64,000 bases of DNA from Pararhizobium sp. YC-54 (GTDB taxonomy: Bacteria; Pseudomonadota; Alphaproteobacteria; Rhizobiales; Rhizobiaceae). The number at the start of each line of letters is the position of its first letter. The first letter of the stretch is position 1. Position numbers and translations under genes: made by a program. Positions 54,490 to 63,263 of this stretch are shown here, one piece after another. The DNA is taken from assembly GCF_025847205.1 (NCBI RefSeq), contig NZ_JAOYTH010000003.1, forward strand, positions 434,001-498,000. Direction: 5' to 3'. A model generated the notes under the pieces. It had not been told where the DNA came from and searched no databases. It worked only from the letters and a program-made list of their open reading frames with translations.

Positions 54490-56658
54490 ATGGGCCGGAT
54501 AGAAAAGAATGGGTTGGGAATCGATGCTGGCCTGCACGAATTCCTCGTCAAGGAAGCGTTGCCCGGCACCGGCATCAATGTGGATGAATTCTTCACGGCG
54601 TTTTCGCAGATCGTCCATGATCTCGCCCCGAAGAACCGCGATCTCCTGGCCAAGCGGGACGCATTGCAGGAAAAGCTCGACAGCTGGTACCGGCAGAACG
54701 GTGCCCCCGTCGATATGGCGGCCTATGAAGGCTTCCTGAAGGAAATAGGCTATCTTCTGCCGGAAGGCCCGGATTTTTCGGTGTCCACCAGCAATGTCGA
54801 TCCGGAAATCGCCACCATTGCCGGGCCGCAGCTCGTTGTTCCCGTCATGAACGCGCGGTATGCGCTGAATGCCGCCAATGCCCGCTGGGGCTCCCTTTAC
54901 GATGCGCTCTACGGCACCAACGCGATTGCCGAGGATGGCGGCGCCGAAAGGGGCAGGGGTTACAACCCCGTTCGAGGCCAGAAGGTTATCGCCTGGGCGC
55001 GTGGCTTTCTCGATGCGAGCGCGCCGCTTGCGGCCGGCAGCTGGAGCGATGTCACAGCTCTTGCCGTTGACGGTGCAACTCTCTCCATCTCGACCGCGTC
55101 GGGCCCAGCAAAGCTCGCTGACGCCGGTCAGTTCGCCGGCTATCGGGGTGACAAGGCCTCGCCGTCGCATGTGCTTCTGAAAAAGAACAATCTGCATATC
55201 CAAATCGTCATCGATGCATCGACGGCAACAGGCAAGGACGACCTGGCGCATATCTCCGACCTCATCCTCGAATCGGCCATCACCGCGATCATGGATTGCG
55301 AGGATTCGGTTGCTGCTGTCGATGCCGAAGACAAGATCGTCGTCTATCGTAACTGGCTCGGCCTGATGAAGGGCGACCTTCAGGAAGAGGTTACCAAGGG
55401 CGGCAAGACGTTTACGCGCAAGCTCAATCCGGATTTCGGCTTCACCGCGCCGAATGGCGGGGAGATTTCGCTCAAAGGCCGCGCGCTGATGCTGGTGCGC
55501 AATGTCGGTCACCTGATGACCAACCCGGCGATCCTCGATCGCGATGGCAACGAGGTTCCGGAAGGCATCATCGACGCCATGATCACCGGCCTGATTGCAC
55601 TTTATGATATCGGCCCGAACGGCCGCCGGATGAATTCGCGCGAGGGCTCGATGTATGTCGTCAAGCCAAAGATGCATGGCCCGGAAGAGGTTGCCTTTGC
55701 CTCGGAAATCTTCGGCCGCGTCGAGCAGGCGCTCGGCATGGCGCCGAACACCATGAAGATGGGCATCATGGACGAGGAGCGCCGCACGACGGTCAACCTC
55801 AAGGAATGCATCCGGGCTGCAAAGGAACGTGTCGTCTTCATCAACACCGGCTTCCTCGATCGTACCGGCGACGAGATGCATACCTCGATGGAAGCGGGTC
55901 CGATGATCCGCAAGGGCGACATGAAGCAGGCGGCATGGATCGCTGCTTATGAACGCTGGAACGTCGATATCGGCCTGGAATGCGGCCTGTCCGGCCATGC
56001 GCAGATCGGCAAGGGCATGTGGGCGATGCCCGACCTGATGGCGGCGATGCTGGAAGAGAAGATCGCCCATCCGAAGGCTGGCGCCAACACGGCCTGGGTT
56101 CCATCGCCGACCGCCGCAACGCTGCACGCGACGCACTATCACAAGGTCAATGTTGCGGCAGTCCAGGCCGGCCTGAAGAGCCGGGCGCGGGCAAAGCTCA
56201 GCGATATCCTCTCCGTGCCGGTCGCATCGCGGCCGAACTGGACGGCAGAGGAAATCCAGCGTGAACTGGACAACAACGCGCAAGGGATTCTCGGCTATGT
56301 CGTGCGCTGGATCGACCAGGGCGTCGGCTGCTCCAAGGTGCCTGACATCAACAATGTCGGCCTGATGGAAGACCGCGCCACCCTGCGCATATCCGCCCAG
56401 CACATGGCCAACTGGCTGCATCATGGGGTGGTTACAGAAGCGCAGATCGTCGAGACGATGAAGCGCATGGCCGCGGTCGTCGATGGCCAGAACGCCGGTG
56501 ATGCGGCCTACAAGCCGATGGCCGGCAATTTCGACGGCTCGATTGCATTCCAGGCAGCACTCGAACTGGTCCTCAAGGGCCGCGAGCAGCCAAACGGCTA
56601 TACCGAACCGGTCCTGCACCGCCGCCGGCTGGAGCTGAAGGCAAGTGAGGCTGCTTAG
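54490..56658 (+). CDS. glcB: malate synthase G
   Basis: A 722-residue monomeric malate synthase condensing glyoxylate with acetyl-CoA. Key segments are [40 protein letters not shown] with the catalytic Asp/Glu/Arg region, [17 protein letters not shown], and [12 protein letters not shown]. Length is as expected for isoform G. The ATG at 54490 is 6 nt after CAAGGAG. A strong hairpin follows. No isocitrate lyase gene is next to it, so it may serve both the glyoxylate shunt and glycolate use. Confidence 0.97.
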   Translation: MGRIEKNGLGIDAGLHEFLVKEALPGTGINVDEFFTAFSQIVHDLAPKNRDLLAKRDALQEKLDSWYRQNGAPVDMAAYEGFLKEIGYLLPEGPDFSVSTSNVDPEIATIAGPQLVVPVMNARYALNAANARWGSLYDALYGTNAIAEDGGAERGRGYNPVRGQKVIAWARGFLDASAPLAAGSWSDVTALAVDGATLSISTASGPAKLADAGQFAGYRGDKASPSHVLLKKNNLHIQIVIDASTATGKDDLAHISDLILESAITAIMDCEDSVAAVDAEDKIVVYRNWLGLMKGDLQEEVTKGGKTFTRKLNPDFGFTAPNGGEISLKGRALMLVRNVGHLMTNPAILDRDGNEVPEGIIDAMITGLIALYDIGPNGRRMNSREGSMYVVKPKMHGPEEVAFASEIFGRVEQALGMAPNTMKMGIMDEERRTTVNLKECIRAAKERVVFINTGFLDRTGDEMHTSMEAGPMIRKGDMKQAAWIAAYERWNVDIGLECGLSGHAQIGKGMWAMPDLMAAMLEEKIAHPKAGANTAWVPSPTAATLHATHYHKVNVAAVQAGLKSRARAKLSDILSVPVASRPNWTAEEIQRELDNNAQGILGYVVRWIDQGVGCSKVPDINNVGLMEDRATLRISAQHMANWLHHGVVTEAQIVETMKRMAAVVDGQNAGDAAYKPMAGNFDGSIAFQAALELVLKGREQPNGYTEPVLHRRRLELKASEAA

Positions 56659-56666
56659 GATGGTGG

Positions 56667-56722
56667 GCTGATGCGGAACTCCAGGATTTCTTGAGGCTCC
56701 GCATCAGCAGGCGTTTCTCACC
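56667..56722 (+). terminator. terminator-like hairpin after glcB
   Basis: GCTGATGCGGA (56667-56677) and TCCGCATCAGC (56698-56708) form a perfect 11-bp stem, with an imperfect inner stem inside the 20-nt loop. Only a short T-run (GTTTCTC) follows. Confidence 0.6.
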
Positions 56723-56766
56723 ATTCAGGGTGCGCAATTCCTATGGATATCAAGTGCCTGCAACGC

Positions 56767-56790
56767 ACTTCTCCCCCCACGGGGAGAAGT
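56767..56790. repeat. intergenic palindromic repeat (CTTCTCCCC type)
   Basis: Ten-bp perfect arms around a CCAC loop. A second, decayed copy in opposite orientation lies about 100 nt downstream (near 56860-56905). Confidence 0.75.
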
Positions 56791-57040
56791 GCCGAAGGCA
56801 GTGAGGCGATAGGCGGTTCGGCGGGCTCGTAACGCATGGGCCCCCATCATCCGACCCTTCGCCCCCCGTGGGAGAGAAGAGGGTGCGGATGCGAACTTCT
56901 CCCATAACCTTTATGACGGCGTATGCGAACGCGGCCCGTGCGATGGGCGCCGCGAGAGGAACGGCCGAAATTAACCGCCCGAATCAAAATTCCCGGGCAA
57001 GCCGGGGATTTGAAGATGTCCATATGCGCGAAACAGCAAA

Positions 57041-57703
57041 TTACTGCTGGACGATGACGTGGGTGTTCTTGCCCGGACGGACGCGGGCATAGAGATCAAT
57101 GATGTCCTGGTTGATCATCCGGATGCAGCCGGACGAAGCGGCGGTGCCGATCGAGGCCCATTCCGGCGAACCGTGGATGCGGAACAGCGTATCCCTGCCT
57201 TCATCGTTGAACAGATACATGGCGCGCGCGCCGAGCGGGTTGCGCAGGCCAGGACCCATGCCATTCTCGACATACTGGGCAACGTCCGGCTTGCGCACGG
57301 CCATTTCCTTCGGCGGATGCCATGTCGGCCATTCCTGCTTCCAGGCGACGTAGGCGCGGCCTTCCCATGCAAAGCCCGCCTTGCCGACGCCGATGCCGTA
57401 GCGAACGGCCTTGCCGCCGGGCAGCACGAAATAGAGGAAGCGATTCGGCGTATTCACGACGATCGTGCCAGGCTTTTCAGCCGTCGCATATTCGACGATC
57501 TGGCGATGAAAACGTTCGTTGACCTTGTTGATCGGGATTGCCGGTAAGGCGTAGCCGTGATCCTCAACCGGGCCGTAGCCATCGGAGAAGATTTGATTCG
57601 TCGCTACTTTTTCGCCGATGGGAGAGATCGGCGCCGTGGAGCAACTGGCCAAGGCGAGTGTAGCCGCGAGGCTGCACAGCAGAACTGCATTGCGGAAGCG
57701 CAT
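57041..57703 (-). CDS. L,D-transpeptidase lipoprotein (YkuD family)
   Basis: A 220-residue enzyme with a lipoprotein signal: LASC with acylated Cys21. The YkuD domain spans about 80-218 with RIHGSPEWASIG and catalytic SSGCIRM (His and Cys). It forms 3-3 crosslinks in peptidoglycan or attaches proteins to it; lipid anchoring places it at a membrane facing the periplasm. Length and motifs are complete. It is divergent from mmcB with a 181-nt spacer. Confidence 0.92.
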   Translation of the reverse strand: MRFRNAVLLCSLAATLALASCSTAPISPIGEKVATNQIFSDGYGPVEDHGYALPAIPINKVNERFHRQIVEYATAEKPGTIVVNTPNRFLYFVLPGGKAVRYGIGVGKAGFAWEGRAYVAWKQEWPTWHPPKEMAVRKPDVAQYVENGMGPGLRNPLGARAMYLFNDEGRDTLFRIHGSPEWASIGTAASSGCIRMINQDIIDLYARVRPGKNTHVIVQQ

Positions 57704-57743
57704 GGGTGTCTCTTAAAAGGAAGTTAAGAATATCTGGGTCGTT

Positions 57744-57771
57744 TCGACCATCAGGGATTATGGTTTATTTT
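57744..57771 (+). promoter_or_regulatory. promoter candidate in the ldt/mmcB spacer
   Basis: TCGACC (57744-57749), 16 nt, TATTTT (57766-57771) on the plus strand. Transcription from about 57778 would reach a hairpin with a T-run at 57831-57849 before mmcB begins at 57885. Confidence 0.3.
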
Positions 57772-57830
57772 CGATTAACATCCCGAAAGCAAGTGAATGC
57801 GATGCAACAGCCCTGCGGGATATTCCAAAA

Positions 57831-57850
57831 ACTCCACGGAGTGTTTTTTT
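57831..57850 (+). terminator. short hairpin with T-run upstream of mmcB
   Basis: ACTCC (57831-57835) and GGAGT (57838-57842) form a 5-bp stem followed by seven T residues (57844-57850). The stem is weak, extended only by A/T pairs, so it is a possible attenuator or the end of a short transcript. Confidence 0.35.
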
Positions 57851-57884
57851 GCAACAAAAGCGGCCTTGTGCCAGAGTTTAATGC

Positions 57885-58418
57885 ATGGCGATTCTCTCTA
57901 TCCACAACGATAGTCCTTTGATCGACGGGCGGCAGTCGCAGCGCGCCCTGATGGTGCGCCGCGGCATGCAGCGCTACCTGCATGAAATGCGCCACGCGGT
58001 GTTGCCGGAACTGACGCTTGCAAGCGGGCGGCGTGCCGACCTCATTTCCATTTCGCCGAAAGGGGATATCTGGATCGTCGAGATCAAGACCTCGATCGAG
58101 GATTTCAGGGTCGACCGGAAATGGCCGGATTACCGGATGCATTCGGACCGGCTCTATTTCGCCACCCATAGCGGCGTGCCGCTCGATATCTTCCCCGAGG
58201 AGTGCGGGCTGTTTCTGTCGGACGGCTATGATGCGGAGATGATCCGCGATGCGCCGGAACACAGGCTGCCGGCGCCGACGCGCAAGTCCGTAACCCTGAA
58301 TTTTGCGCGCGTCTCAGCCCAGCGGCTGATGCTGGCGGAATGGTCGGCGGATCGGGCTGGCGATACCAGCCCCAACATGCGCGACATCGTTTCGGGCTCG
58401 CTGGACGGCGAAAGCTGA
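57885..58418 (+). CDS. mmcB: MmcB-type DNA repair protein (predicted nuclease fold)
   Basis: A 177-residue protein of the MmcB family, an alphaproteobacterial SOS/DNA-repair protein. RADLISIS and WIVEIKTSIEDFRVDRKWPDY resemble a PD-(D/E)XK active site (D, E-x-K), and SDRLYFATHSGVP with IFPEECGLFLSDGY are family hallmarks. The ATG at 57885 lacks a strong ribosome binding site. It is convergent with actR. Confidence 0.85.
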   Translation: MAILSIHNDSPLIDGRQSQRALMVRRGMQRYLHEMRHAVLPELTLASGRRADLISISPKGDIWIVEIKTSIEDFRVDRKWPDYRMHSDRLYFATHSGVPLDIFPEECGLFLSDGYDAEMIRDAPEHRLPAPTRKSVTLNFARVSAQRLMLAEWSADRAGDTSPNMRDIVSGSLDGES

Positions 58419-58443
58419 GCCCTTGAGGGTTTAATGGGCGCCG

Positions 58444-59028
58444 TTACTTCGGCGCGCGCTTGGCCAGGATGCGCTGCAGCGTGCGGCGGTGCATGTTGAG
58501 GCGTCGGGCGGTCTCCGACACGTTGCGCTCGCACATTTCGTAGACGCGCTGGATATGCTCCCAGCGGACGCGGTCGGCCGACATCGGATTTTCCGGCGGC
58601 TCGGCGCGTTCGCCGGCTCTCTGCACCAGCGCGGCGAAAATATCATCGGCGTCGGCGGGCTTGGCAAGGTAATCGACCGCCCCGAGCTTTACCGCATTGA
58701 CGGCGGTGGCGATGTTGCCGTAGCCGGTCAGCATGATGATGCGCGTGTCGTCGCGCCGGGCGCGGATCGCTTCGATGACGTCGAGACCGCTGCCGTCGCC
58801 GAGTCTCAAATCGACGACCGCATATTTCGGCGGACGGGCCTTGGCCTTGGCAATGCCCTCGGCCACCGATTCGGCGATATCGACGGCAAAGCCGCGGGTT
58901 TCCATGGCGCGGGCAAGGCGCCGCAGGAAGGGTGCGTCGTCATCGACGATCAACAGGGAAGTATCTGTGCCGATCAATGAAGCATCGCTGGGTGCAGCGC
59001 CTGCCTGTTCGGTAAGTTTTTCCGTCAT
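58444..59028 (-). CDS. actR: redox response regulator ActR (RegA/PrrA)
   Basis: A 194-residue two-domain regulator. The receiver has the acidic pair in IVDDDAPFL and phospho-acceptor Asp73 in VVDLRLG; a proline-containing linker follows, then a Fis-type helix-turn-helix at the C-terminus (NVSETARRLNMHRRTLQRIL). It is the DNA-binding partner of ActS for redox and acid-tolerance control of respiration, nitrogen and carbon genes. It lies 77 nt downstream of actS. Confidence 0.95.
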   Translation of the reverse strand: MTEKLTEQAGAAPSDASLIGTDTSLLIVDDDAPFLRRLARAMETRGFAVDIAESVAEGIAKAKARPPKYAVVDLRLGDGSGLDVIEAIRARRDDTRIIMLTGYGNIATAVNAVKLGAVDYLAKPADADDIFAALVQRAGERAEPPENPMSADRVRWEHIQRVYEMCERNVSETARRLNMHRRTLQRILAKRAPK

Positions 59029-59105
59029 GTCGCAATCCTCGGTGCAGTTTCTCGTTCCTGCACTCTATGTAAGTTTGCTTATTCCCGGCGTAAAATTCCG
59101 TAAAG

Positions 59106-60434
59106 TCATTTTGATAGATTTGCGTCCATGAGGATGCGCGGCCATTCGACGCTGACACGGGCGCCGGGCTTTTCCGGGCCACCGTTTTCGAAGGTCAGCT
59201 TGGCACCCGAACGTTCCAGCAATGTCTTGGCGATGAACAGTCCAAGGCCCAGACCGCCGGCACTGTCGTCTTTCTGGCGCTTGGTAACATAGGGTTCGCC
59301 GATGCGGCTGAGAATATCCGGCGCATAGCCGTCGCCATCGTCTTCGATCACGACAGACACGATCGCCGGCGTGTGGTTGACCGTCACCGTGACTTCCTTC
59401 TTGGCATAATCGACCGCGTTCTCCAAAAGATTGCCGAGACCGTAGAGAATACCGGCATTGCGGTTGCCCACCGGTTCGGTGGCGCGGTTTCCCCGTTCGA
59501 TGAGGTTGATGTGGATGCCAAATTCGCGGTGCGGCGCCATCACCTCCTCGATCAGCGACGATAGCGGCAGGTGGCGCATATGCGCCTCGTTCTCCGAGGA
59601 CAGCGTCGTCAGCCGGCGCAGGATATCGCGGCAGCGTTCGCTCTGGCTGCGCAACAGGTGCACGTCTTCGCCGAACCGCGGATCGTTGCCGAGCTCGCGT
59701 TCCATCTCCCTGGCAACGACGCTGATGGTGGCAAGCGGCGTGCCGAGTTCGTGGGCGGCGGCGGCAGCAAGGCCATCAAGTTGAGAAAGATGCTTTTCCC
59801 GTTGCAACACAAGTTCCGTCGCCGTCAGCGCTTCGGACAGCTCGCTCGCCTCCAGCGAAACGCGATAGGTATAGAAAGCCGCAAAGGCGGTGGTCGAGAC
59901 GATGGCAAACCAGATACCGACCGTCAGGACCGTCGGCATGAGAAGCACCACGCCCGGATACCAGGGCAGCGGAAAGGGCGAGAAGGCCAGCCCCGTAATG
60001 CCGAGGATGGCAAGGCTTGCCAGCGCGACGCTGTGCCATTTGGGCTGCGACGCAGACGATATGATCACCGGCACGCAGACCAGCGGTGCAAAGGGATTGG
60101 CAAGTCCGCCGGTGATGAACAGAAGCGCTGTCAGCTGGGCAAGATCGATACCGAGCAATGCGAAGGCGGCCGGCGGTTGCAGCCGGTGCGTCGGCGGGTA
60201 GCGGATGGTGAGATAGGCATTCACCCAGGCAAGCAGGGCAATCAACGAACAGCAGGCAATCAGCGGCAGGGGAAACTGCAGCCAGAAGGCGGTGATCATC
60301 ACGGCGATCGATTGCCCGCCGACTGCCAGCCAGCGCAGCCGGACGATCGTCTGCAGCCGCAGAACGCGGCTTGTGGTGGCTTCTTCCCCGTCGAGTGCGG
60401 CCGTCGTCATCCGGTTTCCTGTCGTCAACGCCAT
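59106..60434 (-). CDS. actS: redox sensor kinase ActS (RegB/PrrB)
   Basis: A 442-residue sensor with about six membrane helices. The quinone-binding motif GGLANPF lies between helices. The H-box is AAAHELGTPLATI, and a redox-active cysteine candidate lies in SERCRDIL, as in RegB. ATPase boxes are NLLENAVDYA, DDGDGY and GGLGLGLFI. The ATG at 60434 has GAGG 5 nt upstream. It begins 7 nt after the hrpB stop, so it is probably co-transcribed with that helicase gene. Confidence 0.95.
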   Translation of the reverse strand: MALTTGNRMTTAALDGEEATTSRVLRLQTIVRLRWLAVGGQSIAVMITAFWLQFPLPLIACCSLIALLAWVNAYLTIRYPPTHRLQPPAAFALLGIDLAQLTALLFITGGLANPFAPLVCVPVIISSASQPKWHSVALASLAILGITGLAFSPFPLPWYPGVVLLMPTVLTVGIWFAIVSTTAFAAFYTYRVSLEASELSEALTATELVLQREKHLSQLDGLAAAAAHELGTPLATISVVAREMERELGNDPRFGEDVHLLRSQSERCRDILRRLTTLSSENEAHMRHLPLSSLIEEVMAPHREFGIHINLIERGNRATEPVGNRNAGILYGLGNLLENAVDYAKKEVTVTVNHTPAIVSVVIEDDGDGYAPDILSRIGEPYVTKRQKDDSAGGLGLGLFIAKTLLERSGAKLTFENGGPEKPGARVSVEWPRILMDANLSK

Positions 60435-60441
60435 TGAATCC

Positions 60442-62910
60442 TCATGTACCACGCGGTTTTGCCCGTGTCGTCGGCAGCGCGTTTGCCGGATCTTCCGGCC
60501 AGGGATGTTTCGGGTAGCGGCCGCGCATGTCGGCGCGGACATCCTTCCACGAACCGGCCCAGAAACCGGGCAGGTCGCGCGTCGTCTGCACCGGCTTGTG
60601 CCCCGGCGAGATCAGTTCCAGGAGCAGCGGCAATCGGCCGCCGCCGATCGACGGATGCGTCTTTAGCCCGAACAGCTCCTGAACGCGGATCGACAGCACC
60701 GGCTCGTCGCCGTCATAGCGGATCGGGTGCCGCTGGCCGGTTGGCGCTTCGAAATGGGTGGGCGCCAGACGGGCGAGGTCGCGGACAACATCATGCGGCA
60801 CCAGCGATTGCAGACCGTCCGAGAGGCTGCCCGCATTGATATCGTCGAGACCGCGCGTGTCACGCTGGAAGGGCACGAACCACTCGTCCAGCCGCGACTG
60901 AAGGCTCTGGTCCGACATGTCCGGCCATGGCTCGCCAAGCGTGCGATAAAGAAACCCGATGCGGTCGCGCAATTGGGCCGCTTCCTTCGAAAACGGCAGG
61001 ACCGCAAGCCCAAGCTGGCGAACGCCGTCGGCCAGAGCCCGGGCGGCCGGTTCGCCCTTTGGCCGGGGCAGCGGCGTCTCGTCGAAAAGGATGGCGCCAA
61101 GCCGTGTCACCCGCCGTGCCCGGACCTGCCGGCTCGGGCGGTCGAAGAAGGTCTGGTCCTCCTGGACGATTGCCTGCGGCATGTGCTCTTCGACATCGGC
61201 GCGGGAAATTTCGGCTGCGGCGAGAATGCGCTGCCCGCCGGCGCGCCCGGTCAGATCGGCGATCACCAGCATCGAGGCACCCGCCAGCCGCTCGGTCTCC
61301 GGCAATTCGGCCCCGCGGCCATTGGCCATCACGAACCGCCCGCGTCCGCCCCGTTGCAGGGCGATACGGTCGGGAAAAGCCTGCATCAAGAGAGCGCCGG
61401 GTTGAACCGGGTCGTTTGCAGAATTGCCGGCGTTCAACCCTTTGGCCATCCGCCGGGCGAGCCCGCGCGAGGCATCGGCGCGGTCGCCGCGTTCGGATTT
61501 GAACCGCCGCAGCCGGTCTTCCAGGTCGATGCTGTTTCCCCCAAGCCCCTGTTCGGTCAGAACCACAGCCAGCAGACACGCTTCGTAGGCCTGGCCTTCC
61601 TCTGCCGCCGAAACGGCCATGGCAGCAAGGCGCGGAGGCAGCGCCAGCTGACGAATGCGTTTGCCTCTCGCCGTCAGAACGCCGCTGGCATCGAGCGCAC
61701 CAAGCTGGACAAGCAGCGCCTTCGCCTCCTGCCATGTCGTTGGGGGTGGCGGATCGAGAAAGGCAAGACCGGATGGATCGGCGACGCCCCAATGGGCGAG
61801 ATCCAGCACGAGGCCCGAGAGGTCGCTCGACAGGATCTGCGGCGGCGTAAAGGCGGGCAGCGCTGCCGTCTGGCCCTGATGCCAGAGGCGGATGGCGATC
61901 CCCGGCTCCGTTCGCCCGGCCCGGCCCGCCCGCTGGTCGGCGGAGGCGCGCGACACGCGCACCGTCTCCAGCCGGGTAATGCCGGTCGATGCCTCGAAGG
62001 CGGGAAGCCGCTGCAACCCGCTGTCGATGACGATGCGCACGCCGTCGATGGTGATCGAGGTCTCGGCGATCGAGGTGGCAAGCACGATCTTGCGCGTTCC
62101 CGCAGCGGCCGGGCGGATCGCCGCATCCTGCTCCTTCTGGCTGAGATTGCCGAACAGCGGCGTGACGGCGGTCTCCGGTCCGAACCGGCCGTCCAGCCGC
62201 TCGGCCGTGCGGGCGATTTCCGCCTGTCCCGGCAGGAAGGCGAGGATCGAACCCGTTTCCTCACGATGGGCCTCGAGGATGGCGCGTGTCACCGCATCTT
62301 CAACCCGTTCCGTCGATGGCCGCTCGCGATAGCGGATATCCACCGGAAAACTGCGTCCCCGGCTCTCGATGACCGGCGCTGCGCCAAGCAGCTGCGCCAC
62401 CCGCTCGACATCCAGTGTCGCCGACATGACGATCAGTTTCAGATCGTCGCGCAGCGCCTGCTGTACATCGAGCGCCAGGGCAAGCCCGAAATCCGCATCC
62501 AGCGAGCGCTCGTGAAACTCATCGAACAGCACGGCCGCAACATCAGGCAGTTCCGGGTCGTCGAGCAGCATCCGCGCAAACACGCCTTCGGTCACCACCT
62601 CGATGCGGGTTCTCGCGGAAATCCGGCTGTCGAGGCGCATGCGGTAACCGACGGTGTCGCCAACGCTTTCGCCAAGCAGGCTGGCCATGCGGCCGGCGGC
62701 GGCGCGGGCTGCAAGCCGGCGCGGCTCCAGCAGGATGATCCGGCCATCACCGCGCCAGGGCTGGTCCAACAAAAACAGCGGCACAAGCGTCGTCTTGCCA
62801 GCGCCAGGCGGCGCCGACAGCACGACCGCCCGGGCCCGTGCCAGTGCTTCGCCAAGCGCCGGCAGAATGGCCTTGACTGGCAGTTCTGGCAGTGTGCCGG
62901 TCACGCTCAT
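60442..62910 (-). CDS. hrpB: ATP-dependent RNA helicase HrpB
   Basis: An 822-residue DEAH-box-like helicase. Walker A is SAPPGAGKTT (32-41), motif II is DEFHERSLD, motif III is MSATLD, motif V is ATSIAETSITI and motif VI is QRAGRAGRTEPG. The C-terminal HrpB domain ends with PLLLELISPGHKPVQTTRDLPGFWAGSW, the family signature. The start ATG overlaps the stop of a 43-codon frame (ATGA). Confidence 0.96.
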   Translation of the reverse strand: MSVTGTLPELPVKAILPALGEALARARAVVLSAPPGAGKTTLVPLFLLDQPWRGDGRIILLEPRRLAARAAAGRMASLLGESVGDTVGYRMRLDSRISARTRIEVVTEGVFARMLLDDPELPDVAAVLFDEFHERSLDADFGLALALDVQQALRDDLKLIVMSATLDVERVAQLLGAAPVIESRGRSFPVDIRYRERPSTERVEDAVTRAILEAHREETGSILAFLPGQAEIARTAERLDGRFGPETAVTPLFGNLSQKEQDAAIRPAAAGTRKIVLATSIAETSITIDGVRIVIDSGLQRLPAFEASTGITRLETVRVSRASADQRAGRAGRTEPGIAIRLWHQGQTAALPAFTPPQILSSDLSGLVLDLAHWGVADPSGLAFLDPPPPTTWQEAKALLVQLGALDASGVLTARGKRIRQLALPPRLAAMAVSAAEEGQAYEACLLAVVLTEQGLGGNSIDLEDRLRRFKSERGDRADASRGLARRMAKGLNAGNSANDPVQPGALLMQAFPDRIALQRGGRGRFVMANGRGAELPETERLAGASMLVIADLTGRAGGQRILAAAEISRADVEEHMPQAIVQEDQTFFDRPSRQVRARRVTRLGAILFDETPLPRPKGEPAARALADGVRQLGLAVLPFSKEAAQLRDRIGFLYRTLGEPWPDMSDQSLQSRLDEWFVPFQRDTRGLDDINAGSLSDGLQSLVPHDVVRDLARLAPTHFEAPTGQRHPIRYDGDEPVLSIRVQELFGLKTHPSIGGGRLPLLLELISPGHKPVQTTRDLPGFWAGSWKDVRADMRGRYPKHPWPEDPANALPTTRAKPRGT

Positions 62911-63038
62911 CGGCCAATGTCCTCGCCAATCATCACGACAGGCCCGCCAGCCGCGCGGGCCGAAAGCAGCATTCTGCCGTCAAGGCTGATGGAAATCGCC
63001 CCCAGATGCAGGCCGTCTGTGTTGCCGTCGGGTGTCAT
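62907..63038 (-). CDS. small 43-residue protein coupled to hrpB (unknown)
   Basis: It begins at the ATG at 63038, with GAGGAATTGA immediately upstream as a good ribosome binding site. It ends with a TGA overlapping the hrpB start by four bases. The sequence includes LGAISISLDGRMLLSARAAGG, which looks like a folded beta-type segment rather than random translation. I know no family. It could be a functional microprotein or a leader that recruits ribosomes to hrpB. Confidence 0.5.
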   Translation of the reverse strand: MTPDGNTDGLHLGAISISLDGRMLLSARAAGGPVVMIGEDIGR

Positions 63039-63182
63039 TCAATTCCTCGTCGCGCGCCGGTCGCGCAATAGCAAGTGCGGCACCAGCGATGCAATCAGAA
63101 ATCCGGCGACGGGAACGAGCGTCTGCAGCAAGGCGAGCCGTCTCCGGGTTGAAATGTACGGTCTCGCCGCATCGGTTGCCAT
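63039..63182 (-). CDS. small 47-residue single-helix membrane protein (unknown)
   Basis: The frame runs from the ATG at 63182 to a TGA that directly abuts the next start codon (TGA-ATG). The middle (LLQTLVPVAGFLIASLVPHLLL) is a convincing membrane helix flanked by basic residues (STRRRLA, RDRRATRN). The ribosome binding site is weak. It heads a tightly packed run: this frame, the 43-residue frame, hrpB, actS. The family is unrecognised; expression is inferred from gene spacing only. Confidence 0.42.
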   Translation of the reverse strand: MATDAARPYISTRRRLALLQTLVPVAGFLIASLVPHLLLRDRRATRN

Positions 63183-63200
63183 CGCCGGTCCGATAACTCG

Positions 63201-63243
63201 CTGCAGCGCCGCGCTATGAATGACGCGTAAGGTCGCGGTAGCC
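63201..63243. repeat. partial copy (C) of the 95-bp palindromic repeat
   Basis: CTGCAGCGCCGCG, TGAATGACGCG and AGGTCGCGGTAG match one half of the repeat seen at 31359-31408 and 27212-27261; the TCGATT-centred second dyad is missing. It lies between the cyclodeaminase-family gene and the two small frames before hrpB. Confidence 0.65.
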
Positions 63244-63263
63244 TTATGTAGTAGCGCCAGTGC

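Larger units (their letters stand above)
56659..57040. other. repeat-bearing spacer between glcB and the L,D-transpeptidase gene
   Basis: This 382-nt spacer contains the glcB hairpin, a perfect dyad ACTTCTCCCC-CCAC-GGGGAGAAGT (56767-56790) followed by GCCGAAGGCAGTGAGG, and a degenerate inverted copy around 56860-56905 (CCCCCCGTGGGAGAGAAG, then CTTCTCCC). This motif is a familiar intergenic repeat in rhizobial genomes. No gene is seen; a 74-codon frame at 56868-57092 runs out of the repeat and has no support. Confidence 0.6.

Noticed and set aside
54343..56619. Minus-strand open frame of 758 codons opposite glcB
   Set aside because: No recognisable motif; its composition is that of the reverse complement of GC-biased codons, and glcB on the plus strand is complete and conserved.
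60727..63219. Plus-strand open frame of 830 codons opposite hrpB
   Set aside because: Antisense shadow of the helicase gene; it runs through the two small frames and hrpB without any domain.
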